60,290 nt of DNA from Burkholderiales bacterium (GTDB lineage: Bacteria; Pseudomonadota; Gammaproteobacteria; Burkholderiales; Burkholderiaceae_C): contig JAPLPQ010000023.1 of the NCBI GenBank assembly GCA_026400105.1, positions 1-60,290 on the forward strand. Direction: 5' to 3'. Within the stretch, counting starts at the first letter, position 1. Every line of letters starts with the position of its first letter. The notes beneath the pieces were generated by a model. That model made no database searches. It was not told the DNA's origin and saw only the letters and a program-made list of their open reading frames with translations. A program made the translations under genes and the position numbers. Shown in pieces: positions 29,415 through 38,133 of this stretch.

Positions 29415-29575
29415 GGCGAGCTCCTTGCGTCTTGCGGTTCACGGTTCATGGCGATCCTTCAGATGAATAGGTAATTAATGAAGAGAATTTAAAACCCGAA
29501 CAGCATTTGCAGAACGAACAAAAACCGATATGAATGCGCGAAAAGCTTCTATCGCCTTCAGGTCAGCCAGTCAGC
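29415..29575 (-). promoter_or_regulatory. AT-rich gap with recurring sulfur-operon element
   Basis: On the minus strand GCATTCATATCGG (29537-29525) is followed at once by TTTTTGTTCGTTC (29524-29512), 98 bp before the permease start. This matches the element upstream of the other minus-strand sulfur operons. The region also holds AT-rich stretches such as TAATTAATG. Confidence 0.5.
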
Positions 29576-30655
29576 TCAGCGCTGCAGCAGCTTGCCGTCG
29601 GCGGCGTAGGCCGGCCAGTAATGCTCGAGCTTGAGTTCCTTCAGCGAGGCGTTCAGGAAGCTGCGGTCAAACCAGCTGTCGATCTCGGGTGCGCTGCGGA
29701 TCAGCTTGAGCTCCAGGCTTTCGCGTGCCGAGTCCCGGTAGCGCTCGACCAGAAACGGATCGAGCAGCGGTGACTGACGCACGCGCAGCGGCTGGCCGAT
29801 GAAGTCCTCGCGCCAGACCTGGTCCGGGTACTCGGCCTTGCCCCATTTCTCGAACAGTTCGGCGCGCCGGCTTTCATCCGAATAGCGATGTGTCACCTTC
29901 ACGATCGCGGTCACGACCCGCTGTACCGCGGCGGGCTGTTGCCGGGCGAAGTCGTCGGCCACGAGCAAGGCCGTCTGGCGCGTGTACTTGTAGGAGTCCT
30001 GCGCCGCCGACCAGACCACCTTGGCCAGGCCCCGGTCGCGCAGCTCGAACAGGCCCACGTAGTCGAACACCGCATCGACGTCCCGGCTGATCAGCGCGGT
30101 TCGTCCTGCCGCCAGGTCCAGGTTGACGAACTTGATGTCGCGCTCCTTGATGCCCTTGTCGGCCAGCGCGCGCAGCGCGGCCAGATGCAGGTTGGTGCCC
30201 TTGAACAGGGCGACCCGCTTGCCCCGGAGGTCTTCCAGGCGCTTGATGTCGGAGTCCGGCGCGACGCCGAGGTAGAGGCCGCTGCGCACGCCGCTGCCCA
30301 GAATGATGCGGGTCTTGACGCCGTTCGACCGGTGCACGATCGAAGGCAGGTCACCCTGCCAGGCGAAATCGAGCTGCTTGTTGACCAGCGCCTCGTTCAC
30401 GGCCGGGCCGGCGCCCTTGAAGAACTGCCATTCCACCTTGATGCCGTCCTTCCTGAACTCCTCTTCCAGCACGCCGTCGGTGTAGGCCAGCGCGGTCGGG
30501 CTACCGCCATACCGGATCGGGTTGCTGCCGACGCCGCCGGTGGCCACCCCCAGCCGTATGACCTTGAGCGGTTCCGCGGGTTGCGCCTGCACGGCGGCCA
30601 GCGGCAGCAGGCTCAGCGCGAGCGCCGCGGCCCAGAGGCGTTTCCAGTGTTTCAT
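29576..30655 (-). CDS. Periplasmic binding protein, sulfate-ester/sulfonate type (second of two)
   Basis: A 359-aa SsuA/AtsR-like protein with a Sec signal (MKHWKRLWAAALALSLLPLA, cut near VQAQ). The mature protein shows IKVEWQFFKGAGPAVNEAL and LRGKRVALFKGTNLH. First gene of the sulfate-ester import/sulfatase operon. The ATG at 30655 is chosen for the signal peptide. Compared with its downstream paralogue it retains the same core but differs widely in the ligand-contact half, so the two may take different esters into one channel. Confidence 0.88.
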   Translation of the reverse strand: MKHWKRLWAAALALSLLPLAAVQAQPAEPLKVIRLGVATGGVGSNPIRYGGSPTALAYTDGVLEEEFRKDGIKVEWQFFKGAGPAVNEALVNKQLDFAWQGDLPSIVHRSNGVKTRIILGSGVRSGLYLGVAPDSDIKRLEDLRGKRVALFKGTNLHLAALRALADKGIKERDIKFVNLDLAAGRTALISRDVDAVFDYVGLFELRDRGLAKVVWSAAQDSYKYTRQTALLVADDFARQQPAAVQRVVTAIVKVTHRYSDESRRAELFEKWGKAEYPDQVWREDFIGQPLRVRQSPLLDPFLVERYRDSARESLELKLIRSAPEIDSWFDRSFLNASLKELKLEHYWPAYAADGKLLQR

Positions 30656-30895
30656 ATTCGATCTCCAGTTCGGTGTTGGTCGATGACTGGATTCAATGTA
30701 GGGGCCGGCGTCTGTCAGCAAAAGGAATGAAAGCGGATGTCGTTGAGTGCGGATGTTCTTTGAATTTCCTCATGAGTTTTTCCGATATCGGGGCTGCGAT
30801 CCGAATATCGATATTCGGATCGATTCGTACCCATTGCGGATCGGGAAAATTAAATTGGTGGCATTCGATTCATCGGACTTTCCAGGAGAACTCGC
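30656..30895. promoter_or_regulatory. Divergent promoter region with a 26-bp perfect palindrome
   Basis: Lies between the sulfate-ester operon (minus) and the first TauD-type gene (plus). Positions 30797-30822 form a perfect 26-bp palindrome with half-site CGATCCGAATATC; a second perfect palindrome, CCGATATCGG, lies at 30782-30791. There is no U-tract, so this looks like a dimeric protein-binding site rather than a terminator. A weaker copy of the recurring element (GCTTTCATTCCTTTTGCTG, minus strand, 30734-30716) is 61 bp before the binding-protein start. Confidence 0.75.
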
Positions 30896-31765
30896 ATGTC
30901 CAATTTCAACGATCTCGCCGCCCCCTACACCCGCTTCGTGGCCGAGCCCTACACCCCGAACATCGGCGCCGTGATTCACGAGCTGGACCTGAGCCGGCCG
31001 CTCGACGCGACGACGCAGGCCGAGCTGCGCCGCGCGCTGGCCGAGCACGAGGTGATCTTCCTGCGCGACCAGCAGCTCACGCCCGCGCAGCAGGTCGAAT
31101 TCAGCCGGATCTTCGGCAACGTGGCCGAGGTCAAGGCCTTCTTCCCGCGTCTCGAAAGCCATCCCGAGATCGAGATCGTCGAGAGCTCCGCCGAGCGCCC
31201 CAAGGCCGCGAGCAACTGGCACGCCGACATCACCTGGCGCGACAACCCGCCGGTCGGCACCAGCCTGTACGCGCAGGTCATTCCGGCCAGCGGCGGCGAC
31301 ACGATCTGGGCCAGCCTGACCCGGGCCTACGAGAGCCTGCCGCCCGAGCTGCAGGCCTACCTCGAGACGCTGACGGCGGTGCACAGCTGGGAGATCAGCG
31401 GCTGGACCGAATACCTGCTGCAGCAGGACGCCAGCGGCGAGCAGCTGCGCGAGGCGCGCGCCAAGTACCCGCCGGTCGAGCATCCGGTGGTGCGCGTGCA
31501 TCCGGTCACCGGCAAGAAGATCCTCTATGTCAACCCGACCTTCACCAGCCATATCAAGGGCTTGTCGCGCGCGCAGAGCGACGCGCTGCTGACCCAGCTG
31601 TTCGATCTGGCCAAGCAGCCCGAATTCCAGGCCCGCCTGCGCTGGCAGCCCGGCACGCTGGCGGTGTGGGACAACCGCTCGACCCAGCATTACGCGGTCG
31701 GCGACTTCTTCCCGGCGCCACGCAAGCTGCACCGCATCACCTTCACCGCTGAGCAGGCGTTCTGA
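30896..31765 (+). CDS. TauD/TfdA-family Fe(II)/2-oxoglutarate dioxygenase (first copy)
   Basis: A 289-aa cytosolic enzyme of the taurine dioxygenase/alkylsulfatase group. The iron-binding facial triad is visible as His109-x-Asp111 (NWHADITW) and His265 (STQHYAVGDF), with Arg near 276-280 for 2-oxoglutarate. It would hydroxylate the carbon next to a sulfonate or sulfate ester, releasing sulfite or sulfate. AGGAG lies seven bases before the ATG. It heads a two-gene operon with an LLM monooxygenase, divergent from the sulfate-ester importer. Taurine versus alkyl sulfate specificity cannot be read from the sequence. Confidence 0.92.
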   Translation: MSNFNDLAAPYTRFVAEPYTPNIGAVIHELDLSRPLDATTQAELRRALAEHEVIFLRDQQLTPAQQVEFSRIFGNVAEVKAFFPRLESHPEIEIVESSAERPKAASNWHADITWRDNPPVGTSLYAQVIPASGGDTIWASLTRAYESLPPELQAYLETLTAVHSWEISGWTEYLLQQDASGEQLREARAKYPPVEHPVVRVHPVTGKKILYVNPTFTSHIKGLSRAQSDALLTQLFDLAKQPEFQARLRWQPGTLAVWDNRSTQHYAVGDFFPAPRKLHRITFTAEQAF

Positions 31766-31797
31766 AACCACCGGTCCCGGCCCAGGAGTCCACCGTC

Positions 31798-33150
31798 ATG
31801 ACAGCACGCAAACTGCGCCTCGGCGCCTTCATCATGGCCACCGGCCACCATATCGCGGCCTGGCGCCATCCGGGCGCGCAGCCCGACGCCGGCGTCAACA
31901 TCGACCATTACATCGAGCTGGCCCAGACCGCCGAGCGCGGCCTGTTCGACCAGGTCTTCGTCGCCGACAGCCCGGGCATCTGGCACCAGGGCGACCGCGA
32001 GTCCTTCAGCCGCCAGGGCCGGCTGTCGCATTTCGAGCCGGTCACGCTCTGGGCCGCGCTGTCGGCGGTCACGAAGCATATCGGCTTCGTCGCGACCGCC
32101 TCGACCACCTACGAGGACCCCTATCTGCTGGCGCGCAAGTTCGCCTCGCTCGACCACATCAGCAAGGGCCGGGCGGCCTGGAACGTGGTCACGACCAGCG
32201 CCGAGGCGGTGCACGGCAATTTCGGTCTCGAGGCCCATCCGGACCCGGCCACGCGCTACGCGAAGGCGCACGAGTTCGTCGACGTGGTCAAGGGCTTGTG
32301 GGACAGCTTCGACGACGACGCCTTCATCCGCGACCGCGAATCCGGCGTCTACTTCGACCCCGACCGGCTGCACCCGCTCAACCACATCGGCAAGCACCTG
32401 AAGGTCAAGGGACCGCTGAACCTCGAGCGCCCGCCGCAGGGCTATCCGGTGATCGTGCAGGCCGGTTCGTCCGAGGACGGCAAGGAGCTGGCCGCCGCCA
32501 GCGCCGAGGCGATCTTCACCGCCTGGACCAGCCTGGCCGAGGCGCAGGCCTTCTACCGCGATGTCAAGGGCCGGCTGGCCAAGTACGGTCGTCGCCCGGA
32601 GCAGCTGCTGGTGCTGCCCGGCATCTCGCCGGTGATCGGCCGCACCGAGCAGGAGGCGCAGGCCAAGTGGGCCGAGCTACAGGCGCTGATCCACCCCTCG
32701 GTCGGGCTGGCGACGCTCGCGCCGTTCTGGCCCGGCGAGGACCTGAGCCGCTGGGACCTGGACGCGCCGCCGCCTTACTACCCCGAGCCGCCCCAGGGCG
32801 TCAACAGCCGCGCCCATGTGGTGATCGAGCTGGCCCGGCGCGAGCGCTACAGCGTGCGCCAGCTCTACGAGTACCTGGCCGGCGCGCGCGGCCACTGGGT
32901 CGTCGTCGGCACGCCGCAGACGATTGCCGACCAGATGCAGCAATGGTTCGAGAACGGCGCGGCCGACGGCTTCAACATCATGCCGCCGGTGCTGCCGGCC
33001 TCGCTGAACGACTTCGTCGAGCTGGTGATCCCGGAGCTGCAAAAGCGCGGCCTGTTCCGCACCGAGTACGAGGGCCGCACGCTGCGCGAGAACCTGGGGC
33101 TGGAGCGCCCGCAGAGCCGCTACGCCGCCGCCGCTGCCAAGGCGGCCTGA
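31798..33150 (+). CDS. LLM flavin-dependent monooxygenase, NtaA/SnaA/DszA family
   Basis: A 450-aa luciferase-like monooxygenase needing FMNH2 from a separate reductase. The N-terminus (KLRLGAFIMATGHHIAAWRHP) and the segments FASLDHISKGRAAWNVVTT and VQAGSSEDGKELAA are characteristic of the NtaA/SnaA/DszA family, which oxidises nitrilotriacetate, pristinamycin precursors or sulfones. Together with the preceding dioxygenase and the sulfatase system it points to organosulfur desulfurisation. AGGAG is nine bases before the ATG, and a terminator-like hairpin follows. Confidence 0.93.
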   Translation: MTARKLRLGAFIMATGHHIAAWRHPGAQPDAGVNIDHYIELAQTAERGLFDQVFVADSPGIWHQGDRESFSRQGRLSHFEPVTLWAALSAVTKHIGFVATASTTYEDPYLLARKFASLDHISKGRAAWNVVTTSAEAVHGNFGLEAHPDPATRYAKAHEFVDVVKGLWDSFDDDAFIRDRESGVYFDPDRLHPLNHIGKHLKVKGPLNLERPPQGYPVIVQAGSSEDGKELAAASAEAIFTAWTSLAEAQAFYRDVKGRLAKYGRRPEQLLVLPGISPVIGRTEQEAQAKWAELQALIHPSVGLATLAPFWPGEDLSRWDLDAPPPYYPEPPQGVNSRAHVVIELARRERYSVRQLYEYLAGARGHWVVVGTPQTIADQMQQWFENGAADGFNIMPPVLPASLNDFVELVIPELQKRGLFRTEYEGRTLRENLGLERPQSRYAAAAAKAA

Positions 33151-33185
33151 ACCGGGGGCTTTGCTGTCCCGGTCCCCCAGCAAGC

Positions 33186-33210
33186 GAAAGCCCTCGATCG
33201 GAGGGCTTTC
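33186..33210. terminator. Hairpin terminator between convergent genes
   Basis: A 10-bp perfect stem GAAAGCCCTC/GAGGGCTTTC with a GATCG loop lies between the LLM gene (plus) and the second dioxygenase gene (minus). The T-tract is part of the stem and short (TTTC-TGTT), so it may be a moderate bidirectional terminator. Confidence 0.7.
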
Positions 33211-33232
33211 TGTTGGCAGGCCGCAGGCGCAA

Positions 33233-34180
33233 TCAGGCTTGCTTCAGTTCATCGGTTGCCACGCGGTCCGCATTCGCCGCGCCCCCCTTCGGCCCGGCCT
33301 TGAGCGCGACCGAAGAGCGTCCGTCGACGCTGACCGGCACTTCGCCCTGGATCGTGACTCGCCGGACCACCCGGTGCTGGTCGCCGTAGTCGTTGATGGC
33401 GTAGTGCTGGGTGGCGCGGTTGTCCCAGATCACCAGGTCGCCTTCCTGCCAGCTCCAGCGCACGGTGTTCTCGAGCCGGATGATGTGGTCGTGGAACACG
33501 GACAGCAGGTGCTGCGAGTCGCTGCTGGAAACCCCGAGCAGCTTGCGCACGAAATGGCCGAGCACCAGGGCGCGTTCGCCGGTTTCGGGGTGTACGCGCA
33601 CCACCGGATGCTCGGTCTCAAACAGGGTCGACGTGAAAACCTCCCGGTAGCGCTGGATCGCCTCTTCAGAGGCATCGGTGCGTTGGGCCGCGTAATCGTA
33701 CTCGTTGCTGTGCAGGGCCCAGAGCTGGTCCGCCAGGGCCTGCAGCGGCGCCGGCAGTTGCTGGTAGGCCTCCACCGTATTGGCCCAGACCGTGTCGCCG
33801 CCGACGGGCGGAATCACCACGCCGCGCAACACCGACACCTTCGGATAGGCCAGGTCGAAGGTCACGTCGGTGTGCCAGGAATTGGCGCGTCCGCCATGGA
33901 AGGAATCGAGTTCCAGCACATGGCCGCTGCCGGCCTTGGACGGGACCGTGGGGTGCGGCACCAGATCACCCCAGAGGCTCGCAAACGCCAGCTGGCTTGC
34001 ATCGTCGAGATGCTGCTGGCCGCGAAAGAACAGGACCTTGTGCTTGAGCAGGGCCTGATGGATGGCGGCAAAGGTCGAGGGCGCGATATCGGCGCTCAGT
34101 CGCAGCCCGCGCACCTCGGCACCAATGCGGCCGGCGCGTGGCACGAGTTCGAGTTCAGGAAGATTTTTGATTTCACTCAT
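33233..34180 (-). CDS. TauD/TfdA-family dioxygenase (second copy; AtsK-like)
   Basis: A 315-aa Fe(II)/2-oxoglutarate dioxygenase. The triad is His103-x-Asp105 (SWHTDVTF) plus the distal His in ATQHYAIND, with RVVRRVTI for 2-oxoglutarate. Segments GGDTVWANTVEAYQQLP and LEHxVVRVHPETGERAL-like sequence match the alkylsulfatase AtsK/TfdA branch more than E. coli TauD. AGGAA lies six bases before the ATG. Monocistronic, convergent with the LLM gene and divergent from a nitroreductase-MFS pair. The first copy shares only the general fold motifs, so substrates probably differ. Confidence 0.91.
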   Translation of the reverse strand: MSEIKNLPELELVPRAGRIGAEVRGLRLSADIAPSTFAAIHQALLKHKVLFFRGQQHLDDASQLAFASLWGDLVPHPTVPSKAGSGHVLELDSFHGGRANSWHTDVTFDLAYPKVSVLRGVVIPPVGGDTVWANTVEAYQQLPAPLQALADQLWALHSNEYDYAAQRTDASEEAIQRYREVFTSTLFETEHPVVRVHPETGERALVLGHFVRKLLGVSSSDSQHLLSVFHDHIIRLENTVRWSWQEGDLVIWDNRATQHYAINDYGDQHRVVRRVTIQGEVPVSVDGRSSVALKAGPKGGAANADRVATDELKQA

Positions 34181-34436
34181 GATGAATTCCTATCGGGTGG
34201 AATGAAAGAAACACAGCTCAGACCAGCCCAATCTAGGTCGGTCCATCCTTTTTTCCAACGAAGCAAAACAAGCATGCAAATGCCCGAAATCTTTATCCAG
34301 GCGGGATATCCGCCTTGCCGGACGGTGCCCGAGCCTTTCAACCGCTGCGACTATGGATATGCAGTTTCATTCGTTGGTCCAGCCTTGTTTCGACGCTAAA
34401 TTGGCATCAACTTTCATTCACCGAGCCCAGACGCAG
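34181..34436. promoter_or_regulatory. Divergent promoter region with recurring sulfur-operon element
   Basis: On the minus strand TTTGCATGCTTG (34280-34269) is followed directly by TTTTGCTTCGTTGG (34268-34255), 75 bp before the dioxygenase start. Further right is an inverted repeat AGGCGG-GATAT-CCGCCT (34299-34315). Confidence 0.6.
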
Positions 34437-35261
34437 ATGTCCCAGTCCTCCTCCCTCCTGCAGGCGCGTTATGGCGTCCACGCGAACGATCTGCCACCAC
34501 TGCTCGATCACCCCGTGATCGAGCAGATCCTGTCGCACCGGACGGTGCGCCAGTTCCGCTCCGACCCCCTGCCTTCGAACACGCTGGAAACCCTGATTGC
34601 GGCGGCGCAATCGGCGCCCAGTTCGTCCAACCTGCAACTCTGGAGCGTGGTGGCCGTGCAGTCGCAGGACAAGCGGGATCAGCTCGCCACCCTCGCGGGC
34701 AACCAGGCCCATATCCGTCAGGCGCCGCTGCTGCTGGCTTTTCTCGCCGACGTTTCGCGCGCCCAGCGCATCGCGCGCCACCAGCAGCGCCGCGTTGAGG
34801 CCTTGTCTTACCTGGACAGCTTCCTTACCGCCACGGTGGACGCCGCCCTGGCGGCCCAGAACGTGGTGACCGCCGCCGAAGCGCTGGGCCTGGGCACGGT
34901 GTACATCGGTGCCTTGCGCAACCGGCCTGCCGAGGTGGCCGAGCTGCTGGAGACGCCCGAGGGCGTGTTCACCGTGTTCGGCCTGGTGATCGGCCACCCC
35001 GACCCGGCGCAGCCCGCGGCTGTCAAGCCGCGCCTGCCGCAAGCCAGCGTGCTGCATCACGAGCGCTATCAGGCGCCGGTCGACCTGCCGTCCGAGCTGG
35101 GCCAGTACGACGCCGTGCTTGGCGCCTTCCAGGCCAGCCAGGGGCAGGCGGTGCTGGGCTGGACCGAAGCGGTGCTCGATCGGCTGCGCGATGCGGGCTC
35201 GCTCAACGGGCGCGACCGGCTCTCCGAGGCCGTGCAAGCGGCCGGATTCGAACTGCGCTGA
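34437..35261 (+). CDS. NfsA/Frp-type nitroreductase-family flavoprotein
   Basis: A 274-aa FMN protein. HRTVRQFRSDPLPSNTLETL and AAQSAPSSSNLQLWSV are the FMN-binding segments of the NfsA/FRP NAD(P)H:flavin/nitro reductases. In this setting it could supply FMNH2 to the LLM monooxygenases, though it may simply reduce quinones or nitro compounds. Start at MSQSSSLLQARYG is preferred, as the 28 preceding codons lie in the divergent promoter region; no strong ribosome site is visible. Followed 13 bp later by an MFS transporter gene. Confidence 0.87.
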   Translation: MSQSSSLLQARYGVHANDLPPLLDHPVIEQILSHRTVRQFRSDPLPSNTLETLIAAAQSAPSSSNLQLWSVVAVQSQDKRDQLATLAGNQAHIRQAPLLLAFLADVSRAQRIARHQQRRVEALSYLDSFLTATVDAALAAQNVVTAAEALGLGTVYIGALRNRPAEVAELLETPEGVFTVFGLVIGHPDPAQPAAVKPRLPQASVLHHERYQAPVDLPSELGQYDAVLGAFQASQGQAVLGWTEAVLDRLRDAGSLNGRDRLSEAVQAAGFELR

Positions 35262-35274
35262 ATCGGATCACTCC

Positions 35275-36462
35275 ATGACCACCTGGCTCGAACGCCACCG
35301 CTTCCTGCTCACCTTCGCCCTGCTGTCGTTGTTCATGGGCATCAGTGTCGGCCTGGCCAAGGTCACGACCACGCTCTATGCCTTGCATCTGGGGGCACAG
35401 GGCTGGGTGCTGGGCTCGATAGCGGCGGCGCAAAGTCTGGGCATCCTGTTCAGCAGCCTGCCGATGGGCGTGCTGGTGGAGCGTTACGGACCCACCCGCC
35501 TGTTCATGACGGGCAGCCTGATCGCGGGACTGCTCTACCTGTTGCTGCCGCTGCTGCCGAGCAGCCTGTTCCTGTTGTTCATGACCGCGCTGGTGAGCTT
35601 TGTCATGCCGGCCCGCTTTGTTTCCCTGAACACCGTCTTCATGGCGGCGCTGGAGCGCATGGGCGAGGCGCGGGCCGGCTGGTACCGGGGTACCCATATG
35701 TCGGGCATGTTCCTGATCGGTCCGCTGCTGGCGGCGGTGGTGGTGCAGGCGGTCGGTCATGCCGGCAGCTACTGGCTGATCGCGGCGATGTTCCTGGTCA
35801 CGATCTGGCTCTCGCCCCTGGTGCTGTCCCAGTACAGCGCCCCTGAAAGGGATGAGCGGCAGCGCCGCGCCGGCATGAGCGAGGTGTTGCGCAGCGTGCT
35901 GGCCGATCCGCTGGCCCGTCGGCTGGCCTGGCAGGAGGGTGCCATCCAGGCCCTCAACATGTACTACGCCTTCTACATCGTGGTGATCGCGGTGCAGTCG
36001 CTCGGCCTGTCAGCGACGGGCGCCGGCTCGCTGGTCGCGGTGCAAGGGGCCGCCTTCGTGTTCGCCCTCTTTGTGCTGGGTGGGCTGGTCAGCCGGCTGG
36101 GCAGGCAGGCTTTCCACTCGGGCGTGGCGCTGGTCATGCTGGCGGCGTTGACCTTGGCTTTTGCGTCCCGCCCGGTCTGGCTATGGGGTGGCGGCGCCCT
36201 GCTGGGCCTGGGCTTGGGTCTGCTGCAGATCCAGAACCTGACGCAGTTCTCCCGCGTCGGTGCTCGGCTGGGCCATGGCCGGGTCGCCGGCTTCAGTGCC
36301 CTGGCCGGACCTGCTGGCGGTCTGGTCGGGGGCCTGCTGGGCGGCACCCTGGGCCAATGGATCGGGCTCCAGAAGGTGTTCCTGGTCTTCATCCCGCTGT
36401 TTCTGTGGCTGGTCTTGCACACCAGAGTCAGGCCCGCACCGCTGTCCAGCACGGCCGCCTGA
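35275..36462 (+). CDS. Major facilitator superfamily transporter
   Basis: A 395-aa protein with about 12 hydrophobic helices. MGVLVERYGPTRLFM is the conserved MFS loop 2-3 motif (G-x3-D/E-R-x-G-x-R/K). No family giving a substrate is recognisable. It forms a pair with the nitroreductase-type gene upstream and starts at MTTWLERHRFLLTFALL; the longer open frame overlaps the upstream gene. It may move the organosulfur substrate or export a desulfurised product. Confidence 0.85.
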   Translation: MTTWLERHRFLLTFALLSLFMGISVGLAKVTTTLYALHLGAQGWVLGSIAAAQSLGILFSSLPMGVLVERYGPTRLFMTGSLIAGLLYLLLPLLPSSLFLLFMTALVSFVMPARFVSLNTVFMAALERMGEARAGWYRGTHMSGMFLIGPLLAAVVVQAVGHAGSYWLIAAMFLVTIWLSPLVLSQYSAPERDERQRRAGMSEVLRSVLADPLARRLAWQEGAIQALNMYYAFYIVVIAVQSLGLSATGAGSLVAVQGAAFVFALFVLGGLVSRLGRQAFHSGVALVMLAALTLAFASRPVWLWGGGALLGLGLGLLQIQNLTQFSRVGARLGHGRVAGFSALAGPAGGLVGGLLGGTLGQWIGLQKVFLVFIPLFLWLVLHTRVRPAPLSSTAA

Positions 36463-36476
36463 TGGCTGGGCCGCGC

Positions 36477-36515
36477 AACAGGTGGCCCGGGCTTTCGCGG
36501 CCCGGGCTACCTGTT
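36477..36515. terminator. Strong hairpin between convergent genes
   Basis: A 16-bp stem (36477-36492 with 36500-36515, one G-U pair; core GGTGGCCCGGGC) with a seven-base loop lies between the MFS gene and the nitroreductase gene and overlaps the latter's stop codon. It lacks a real T-tract, so termination strength is uncertain. Confidence 0.6.
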
Positions 36516-37116
36516 ACAGGATCTGCGCCACCTGATCGAAGTCCAGGCGCGGGCCGCGCGGGTGAATGCCCGCCGGATCGGCCACGCCCAGGTTGATGAT
36601 GAAGTTGACCTGGTAGCGGCCATCGGGGAAGAATTCGGCGTTGACCTTGCAGGGGTCGAAGCCCGATTGCGCCCCGCTGTCGAGACCGAGCGAACGCGCT
36701 GCCAGGATCAGGTAAGCCCCCTGCAGGCTGCTGTTGCGAAACGCCGTGGCCTCGGCCAGGGCGGCGTTGCCCTCGAACAAGGGCTTGGCGTCGTAGACCG
36801 GGAACTGCTGCGGCAGGTGTTCGTAGAAGCGGCTGTCCTGCGCCACGATCACCGTCACCGCGGCGGCATCGGTTTGCGCCAGGTTGCCGCCCGACAGCGC
36901 GGGCCTCAGGCGCGCCTTGGCTGCTGGGCTGCGCAGGAACAGGTAGCGCGCCGGCTGGGCATTGAACGCGGTGGGGCCCCACTTGAGCAGGTCGTAGAGC
37001 TGGCGGATCGTTTCGTCTGACACCGGCACGGGCTGGAAGGCATGCACGGTACGGGCGTCACGGAACAGCCGGTTCAGGGCATCGGACGCGAGCGGTGGCT
37101 GGGTGTTCTGGGTCAT
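36514..37116 (-). CDS. RutE-like nitroreductase-family protein
   Basis: A 200-aa flavoprotein with DARTVHAFQPVPVSDETIRQLYDLLKWGPTAFNAQPARYLFL, matching the RutE/HadB-type nitroreductases (RutE reduces malonic semialdehyde to 3-hydroxypropionate). Last gene of a ten-gene minus-strand operon with importer, aldolase and dehydrogenases, so reducing a semialdehyde left by C-S cleavage is a reasonable idea. Start at MTQNTQPPLASDALN, 31 bp after the binding-protein gene. Confidence 0.87.
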   Translation of the reverse strand: MTQNTQPPLASDALNRLFRDARTVHAFQPVPVSDETIRQLYDLLKWGPTAFNAQPARYLFLRSPAAKARLRPALSGGNLAQTDAAAVTVIVAQDSRFYEHLPQQFPVYDAKPLFEGNAALAEATAFRNSSLQGAYLILAARSLGLDSGAQSGFDPCKVNAEFFPDGRYQVNFIINLGVADPAGIHPRGPRLDFDQVAQIL

Positions 37117-37147
37117 GGTGTTTCGCTTTCGTTGAAGGGAGGGGGCT

Positions 37148-38098
37148 TCACGCCTTGTTCCTGAAGCTGGCGTCGAAGGTGTTGCTGACCTGCAGGCGCT
37201 GCTTGAGCAGGCCGGCCTTGAGGTAGAAGTCGGCGGTGCGTTGCTGGTCGGCCACCACCTGCTCGTCGATGCTGACCCAGCGCGTCGCGCGGCGCACGAA
37301 CTGTAGCTTGGCGGCGTCCTCGGGAATGCCGATGATGCGAGCCAGCGTGGCACTGAAAGAGTCCGGGTTCTGGTAGGACCAGACCTGGGCTCTGGCCACC
37401 CGGTCCTTGAAGTCCTGCAAGGCGGCGCGCTTGTCGCGCAGCGCCGAGTCGGTGGCGGCCAGGTAACTCAGCCCGGTCCAAAGCCCGCGTCCCGACACCA
37501 GCACGCGCGCATGCTTGCTGGTTTCGGCCAGCGCGGTGTAGGGGTCCCAGGTCGCCCAGGCGTCGACCGAGCCTTGCGTCAAGGCCAGCTTGGCCTCGGC
37601 GGGCGGAATGAAGCGCAGCTGAATGTCGTCGGCGCTCAGCCCGACCGAATCCAGTGCCTTGAGCGTCACGAAATGGCCGATGGAGCCGCGGTTGGTGGCA
37701 ATGCGCTTGCCCTTGAGGTCGGCGGCGCTCTTCAGGGGTGAATCCGGCTGTACCAGGATGGCCGTGCCATAGGCGTCGGATCGGCTGGCGGCAAAGGCCT
37801 TGACCCGGCTTCCGGCGGCGAGGGTGAACAGCAAGGGCGCATCGCCGATGATGCCGAAGTCCACGGCATCGGCGTTGAGCGCTTCTGCCAGCGGAGCCGC
37901 GGCCGGGAACTCCGACCATTTGATGTCGTAGGGCAGGTTCCTCAGTTCACCGGCCGCATCGAGCAGGGCCTGCAGGCCGCCCTTTTGATCGCCGGCGCGC
38001 AACAGCACGCGCTGCTGCGCCTGCGCCAGGGTGGAGCCCAGCAGGGCTGGCGCGGCCAGGGACGAGGCCAGAATCCGGCTGAAGTGACGGCGTTGCAT
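37148..38098 (-). CDS. Aliphatic-sulfonate-type periplasmic binding protein
   Basis: A 316-aa SsuA-family protein with a signal peptide (MQRRHFSRILASSLAAPALL, ending near AQAQ). LRAGDQKGGLQALLDAAGEL, YDIKWSEFPAAAPLAEALNADAVDFG and LKGKRIATNRGSIGHFV are typical SsuA segments. It has no adjacent permease; the nearest in the same operon is at 43188-44285, so it may share that channel. It lies 35 bp after the 2-hydroxyacid dehydrogenase gene. Confidence 0.9.
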   Translation of the reverse strand: MQRRHFSRILASSLAAPALLGSTLAQAQQRVLLRAGDQKGGLQALLDAAGELRNLPYDIKWSEFPAAAPLAEALNADAVDFGIIGDAPLLFTLAAGSRVKAFAASRSDAYGTAILVQPDSPLKSAADLKGKRIATNRGSIGHFVTLKALDSVGLSADDIQLRFIPPAEAKLALTQGSVDAWATWDPYTALAETSKHARVLVSGRGLWTGLSYLAATDSALRDKRAALQDFKDRVARAQVWSYQNPDSFSATLARIIGIPEDAAKLQFVRRATRWVSIDEQVVADQQRTADFYLKAGLLKQRLQVSNTFDASFRNKA

Positions 38099-38133
38099 GG
38101 ATGGGCTTCCTTTCGTGAGTGGATGGCAATCGA

